Below, in pieces: positions 25,771 through 27,574 of a stretch of 27,574 nt of DNA (the first letter of the stretch is position 1; the number at the start of each line of letters is the position of its first letter). The notes below the pieces were generated by a model. It did no database searches, was not told the DNA's origin, and worked only from the letters and a program-made list of their open reading frames with translations. The stretch comes from CAYSUS01 sp964434165. Its GTDB lineage: Bacteria; Planctomycetota; Planctomycetia; Pirellulales; Thermoguttaceae. The stretch is taken from positions 1 through 27,574 of the forward strand of contig CAYSUS010000097.1 of the NCBI GenBank assembly GCA_964434165.1, in the 5' to 3' direction. Made by a program: the position numbers and the translations under genes.

Positions 25771-25861
25771 GCCGAACGACCAAAATCACCCGGTTGCCGC
25801 CAAGTGACTTTGACTTCAGGAAACGCCCGATCGGCAACTCGGGTGCATTTTCTGGTTCGTC
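25771..25861 (-). other. attC-like site of the unknown-gene cassette
   Basis: 91 bases from GACGAAC (25861-25855) to GTTCGGC (25777-25771) in gene orientation. On the plus strand CGGCAAC (25832-25838), CGGGTG (25840-25845) and ATTTT (25847-25851) pair with GTTGCCG (25793-25799), CACCCG (25787-25792) and AAAAT (25782-25786). This leaves T25839 and C25846 unpaired, six bases apart. This is the clearest example of the shared architecture. Confidence 0.8.
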
Positions 25862-25921
25862 GGTCTTCTCTCATCACGAGATTGGGGAAACATCTTGCCG
25901 ATGAACTCGGAAGGAAACCAC

Positions 25922-26587
25922 TTAGGAATCGACAAACACATCTACCCAGAGATTATCGGAACCATCATCCCATCTTACAACAGCATGAGCGCGGCGAAGC
26001 CACAGGTCAATTTGTGGTTTATAAGGGTCAATTCGGCGAATGTGGTCTGGGCAAAGTGGAGTGAGGCAATATCCACGGACTTCAAAGCTCGCTGCGAGGG
26101 TATACAGGGTTTCGCGAAGAAATTGCATGGCTTCGCTCTTGAGACCACGTGAGTCGTAGGCAAATCCAATATACAGGTCGCCCAATTCTTCGACGATTGG
26201 AGCCGCCCTGCCAGATTCGGAGGGCGTCATGGCTCGTCTTATTATGTTGATCGGATAGGTAGGCGAATCAATTCCACAGCTTTGGCTGCCGCGCAGAATG
26301 GCGTCAGCCACCAAAGCCCGCAGTTCATCGTCAGTTGTGTCCAAGGCATCGGGGACGAGGTAGATCCCATCGTGATGTTTTTCAGCGTCGATGCAGAGTT
26401 TGACACGGGAAAGAAGCTCATCTCCGCAAGGTAGCGGCGCAAATGCATTAGCTAAGCGATCGGGATAGTGTCGAAGATCAGCAAGCACCCCGGCCATATC
26501 GTCCGGTTCGTTGAATGGCGGTATAGCAGGGTCGCCCAACAATCCGTGCCAAAGGTCAAGCCATTCGCGGACAGTTGCTTCAGCCAT
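25922..26587 (-). CDS. cassette gene: uncharacterised soluble protein
   Basis: A 221-residue protein without signal peptide or membrane segment. It is acidic at the N-terminus, has several Trp/Tyr-containing stretches (EWLDLWHGLLGD, GDLYIGFAYDSRG, IDLWLRRAHAVVRW), and begins at ATG 26587, 22 bases after the upstream attC-like site. The frame is open 12 codons further, but that part would lie in the site itself. The ribosome site is weak. I do not recognise a family or catalytic motif. It ends 60 bases before the next attC-like site. Its presence in a one-gene cassette suggests an accessory role. Confidence 0.72.
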   Translation of the reverse strand: MAEATVREWLDLWHGLLGDPAIPPFNEPDDMAGVLADLRHYPDRLANAFAPLPCGDELLSRVKLCIDAEKHHDGIYLVPDALDTTDDELRALVADAILRGSQSCGIDSPTYPINIIRRAMTPSESGRAAPIVEELGDLYIGFAYDSRGLKSEAMQFLRETLYTLAASFEVRGYCLTPLCPDHIRRIDPYKPQIDLWLRRAHAVVRWDDGSDNLWVDVFVDS

Positions 26588-26609
26588 GTTGCAGGGTCTT
26601 TCCTCGTCC

Positions 26610-26698
26610 GCCGAACGTCTCACGGCTCAGCTGCCGGGGCGAGAGGGAAGGCCGAAGGCCGACCGAGCGCGCCGGTCTGCTGCAGCCGGTTGTTCTGC
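26610..26698 (-). other. attC-like site of the DUF4272 cassette
   Basis: 89 bases from GCAGAAC (26698-26692) to GTTCGGC (26616-26610) in gene orientation. On the plus strand CCGG (26672-26675), CTGCTG (26677-26682) and AGCCG (26684-26688) face CCGG (26634-26637), CAGCTG (26628-26633, one mismatch) and CGGCT (26623-26627). T26676 and C26683 are left unpaired, again six bases apart. It begins 14 bases after the DUF4272 stop. Confidence 0.78.
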
Positions 26699-26712
26699 AC
26701 GCCTCCGCACCC

Positions 26713-27420
26713 TCACGTGTCTGTGGGAGTCTCCGAGAAGATGTCGGAGTAGCCGGCTAGCCAGTTGATCGCACGGTGGCGTTCCAGGGCGATGCTCGCG
26801 ACCGAGCTCCGCAAGTCGTGCGGCGCCTGCGAAATCGAAGTGTCACCTATGGCGAGATCGCCATCCACCAGCGGGACGCCGGCGATGATGAGCGGGCCAA
26901 ACCACGCGGTCGCGGCGACTTTTCGGAAGTCCATGGGCTCCGGCCGAAGGCGAAATTCGTCTAGCCTCCAGTGCACCGCGAAGAGCTGCTCGCGGTAGTC
27001 GAACTGTTCGTCATCCGTCCGGAGTACGGGGTCTGCAAGCACGGTCTCCTCGCGCGGCTTGAGCCAACCGAGCGCGTCCGCGACGGCCTGGGGGTCCACT
27101 TGTCGATCATGGCGTTCTGGCTCGTAGCGCTTGAGAGCCCAGGCAAGCACGGCCGCTGCCTCGCTACGCCACGAGGCGTTCACCAGGTCCTGGTCAGTGA
27201 GCTCGCCCAGTGGAGCATCGAACACCGCGAGCTCGTCGGCCTCGAACTCGTCTGCGATCCCGAGGCCGGCGAACCAGTCGCGGACCTCATTCCAGAACTC
27301 AGCAGCACGGTCAGCGTCAGGTTCGACGGCGGCGCGACAGGAGAGGACTACCAAGTCGAGGGCTCTACGCGCCACCCGCGTAGCGCTCGGTGGATTCGTA
27401 TCGTCACGATCGTCCGACAT
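26713..27420 (-). CDS. cassette gene: DUF4272 domain protein
   Basis: A 235-residue soluble protein of the DUF4272 family, recognised by NASWRSEAAAVLAWALKRYE in the middle, the following DPQAVADALGWLKPR and the RLDEFRL segment. The biochemical function of DUF4272 is not known. An N-terminal 20 residues of Asp/Pro-rich sequence precede the first helix. ATG 27420 was chosen because it lies 24 bases after the end box of the upstream attC-like site; an earlier start in the same frame would lie within that site. No clear Shine-Dalgarno is visible. The stop is 14 bases before the next attC-like site. Confidence 0.82.
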   Translation of the reverse strand: MSDDRDDTNPPSATRVARRALDLVVLSCRAAVEPDADRAAEFWNEVRDWFAGLGIADEFEADELAVFDAPLGELTDQDLVNASWRSEAAAVLAWALKRYEPERHDRQVDPQAVADALGWLKPREETVLADPVLRTDDEQFDYREQLFAVHWRLDEFRLRPEPMDFRKVAATAWFGPLIIAGVPLVDGDLAIGDTSISQAPHDLRSSVASIALERHRAINWLAGYSDIFSETPTDT

Positions 27421-27444
27421 CGTCGGTAGCACCAGTTGAGGTCT

Positions 27445-27530
27445 GCAGAACGACGGCGGTAACGGGGCCGCCGCCAAAGCCTATGATTTCAAAACCAGCG
27501 TCATCGGCGGCTCCCGTTCACCGTTGATGC
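27445..27530 (-). other. attC-like site upstream of the DUF4272 cassette (belongs to a cassette beyond the right edge)
   Basis: In gene orientation it ends with GTTCTGC (27451-27445). The other end reads GCATCAAC (27530-27523), a divergent box. On the plus strand CGGCGGC (27505-27511), CCCGTT (27513-27518) and ACCG (27520-27523) pair with GCCGCCG (27467-27473), AACGGG (27461-27466) and CGGT (27457-27460). T27512 and C27519 are unpaired, six bases apart, as in two other sites. Confidence 0.7.
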
Positions 27531-27567
27531 TCAGATAAATTGCCCCGGCGGTGCTCAGATAAACTGC
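27528..27567. repeat. two 16-base direct repeats, period 24, at the right edge
   Basis: TGCTCAGATAAATTGC (27528-27543) and TGCTCAGATAAACTGC (27552-27567) differ at one base and lie 24 bases apart. They touch the outer end of the last attC-like site. Closely spaced repeats of this kind occur as transposase-binding sites at the ends of IS21- or Tn7-like elements, but nothing else of such an element is inside the window. Confidence 0.55.
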
Positions 27568-27574
27568 GGGGTCG

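Larger units (their letters stand above)
23839..27530 (-). mobile_element. integron-like gene cassette array without visible integrase (CALIN-like)
   Basis: Four minus-strand genes, all in one direction and of lower GC than the rest of the window, alternate with palindromes of about 86-98 bases. Order along the minus strand: attC-like site (27530-27445), DUF4272 gene, site (26698-26610), unknown gene, site (25861-25771), hydrolase gene, site (24777-24680), lipoprotein gene, site (23935-23839). Genes begin about 22-57 bases after the preceding site and end between 60 bases before the next site and 33 bases inside it. This one gene plus one site pattern is that of integron cassettes. No integrase is encoded in the window; one may lie beyond the right edge or be absent. 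The sites are described separately. Confidence 0.75.

Noticed and set aside
23876..26064. Plus-strand open frames across the cassette region (for example 23876-24697, 24628-25158, 25642-26064).
   Set aside because: They run through the palindromes and opposite genes with signal peptides and catalytic motifs, and have no features of their own.

Overview
The window looks like a chromosomal piece of a high-GC planctomycete, probably from the Pirellulales/Isosphaerales side, though rank is inferred from gene content only. The evidence is a DUF1592-type cytochrome gene overlapping a DUF1552 gene with a Tat signal, a giant 'PVC-type' heme-binding dehydrogenase-like protein, a Tat-exported Gfo/Idh/MocA oxidoreductase, a remnant of an Uma2 gene, and a dihydropteroate-synthase-like gene next to pabB and pabA. 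That last grouping is known from planctomycetes and methylotrophs that make tetrahydromethanopterin (H4MPT).

Layout. (i) 1-873: the 3' part of an HD-GYP gene overlapping a PilZ gene, a cyclic-di-GMP pair. (ii) 1014-5388: a tight plus-strand cofactor operon of a short-chain dehydrogenase-like protein, a DHPS-like protein, PabB and PabA, with start/stop overlaps and a TTG start with a strong Shine-Dalgarno for pabB. (iii) 5428-5841: a minus-strand Uma2 remnant with two internal in-frame deletions. (iv) 6304-12286: a small Ala-rich coiled-coil protein and a 1650-residue protein with an Ala/Arg/Glu-rich coiled coil, one membrane segment and a very long TPR region. Two promoter-like sites, a terminator and a palindrome lie between and before them. 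(v) 12584-13983: a complete second HD-GYP/PilZ overlapping pair. (vi) 14083-15441: a Tat-exported Gfo/Idh/MocA protein. (vii) 15470-18756 and 18912-23564, minus strand: the DUF1592-DUF1552 operon and a 1550-residue fusion of CE4-like deacetylase, FG-GAP, TIGR02604, HEAT, c-type heme and a C-terminal beta domain.

The most interesting region is 23839 to the right edge. Base composition drops, and four minus-strand genes stand in one orientation: DUF4272, an unknown, an alpha/beta-hydrolase lipoprotein and an unknown lipoprotein. Each is followed directly by an imperfect palindrome of about 90-100 bp, and a fifth palindrome lies before the first gene. The palindromes begin with G-M-M-GAAC and end with GTTCGGC (or GTTCTGC), reading with the genes. 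In three of them the arm next to the first box carries two single unpaired bases, T and C on the plus strand, exactly six nucleotides apart. This is the architecture of integron attC sites, so the region reads as a gene-cassette array without a visible integrase (a CALIN), with core boxes that do not fit the classical GTTRRRY consensus.

How the genes may work together. The HD-GYP/PilZ pairs probably turn over and sense c-di-GMP. The SDR/DHPS-like/PabB/PabA block supplies and uses p-aminobenzoate for a pterin cofactor. The minus-strand cytochrome-domain proteins and the Gfo/Idh/MocA protein are exported and fit polysaccharide turnover. The cassette array is an accessory island inserted upstream of the large fusion gene. 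No tRNA, rRNA or CRISPR array was seen.
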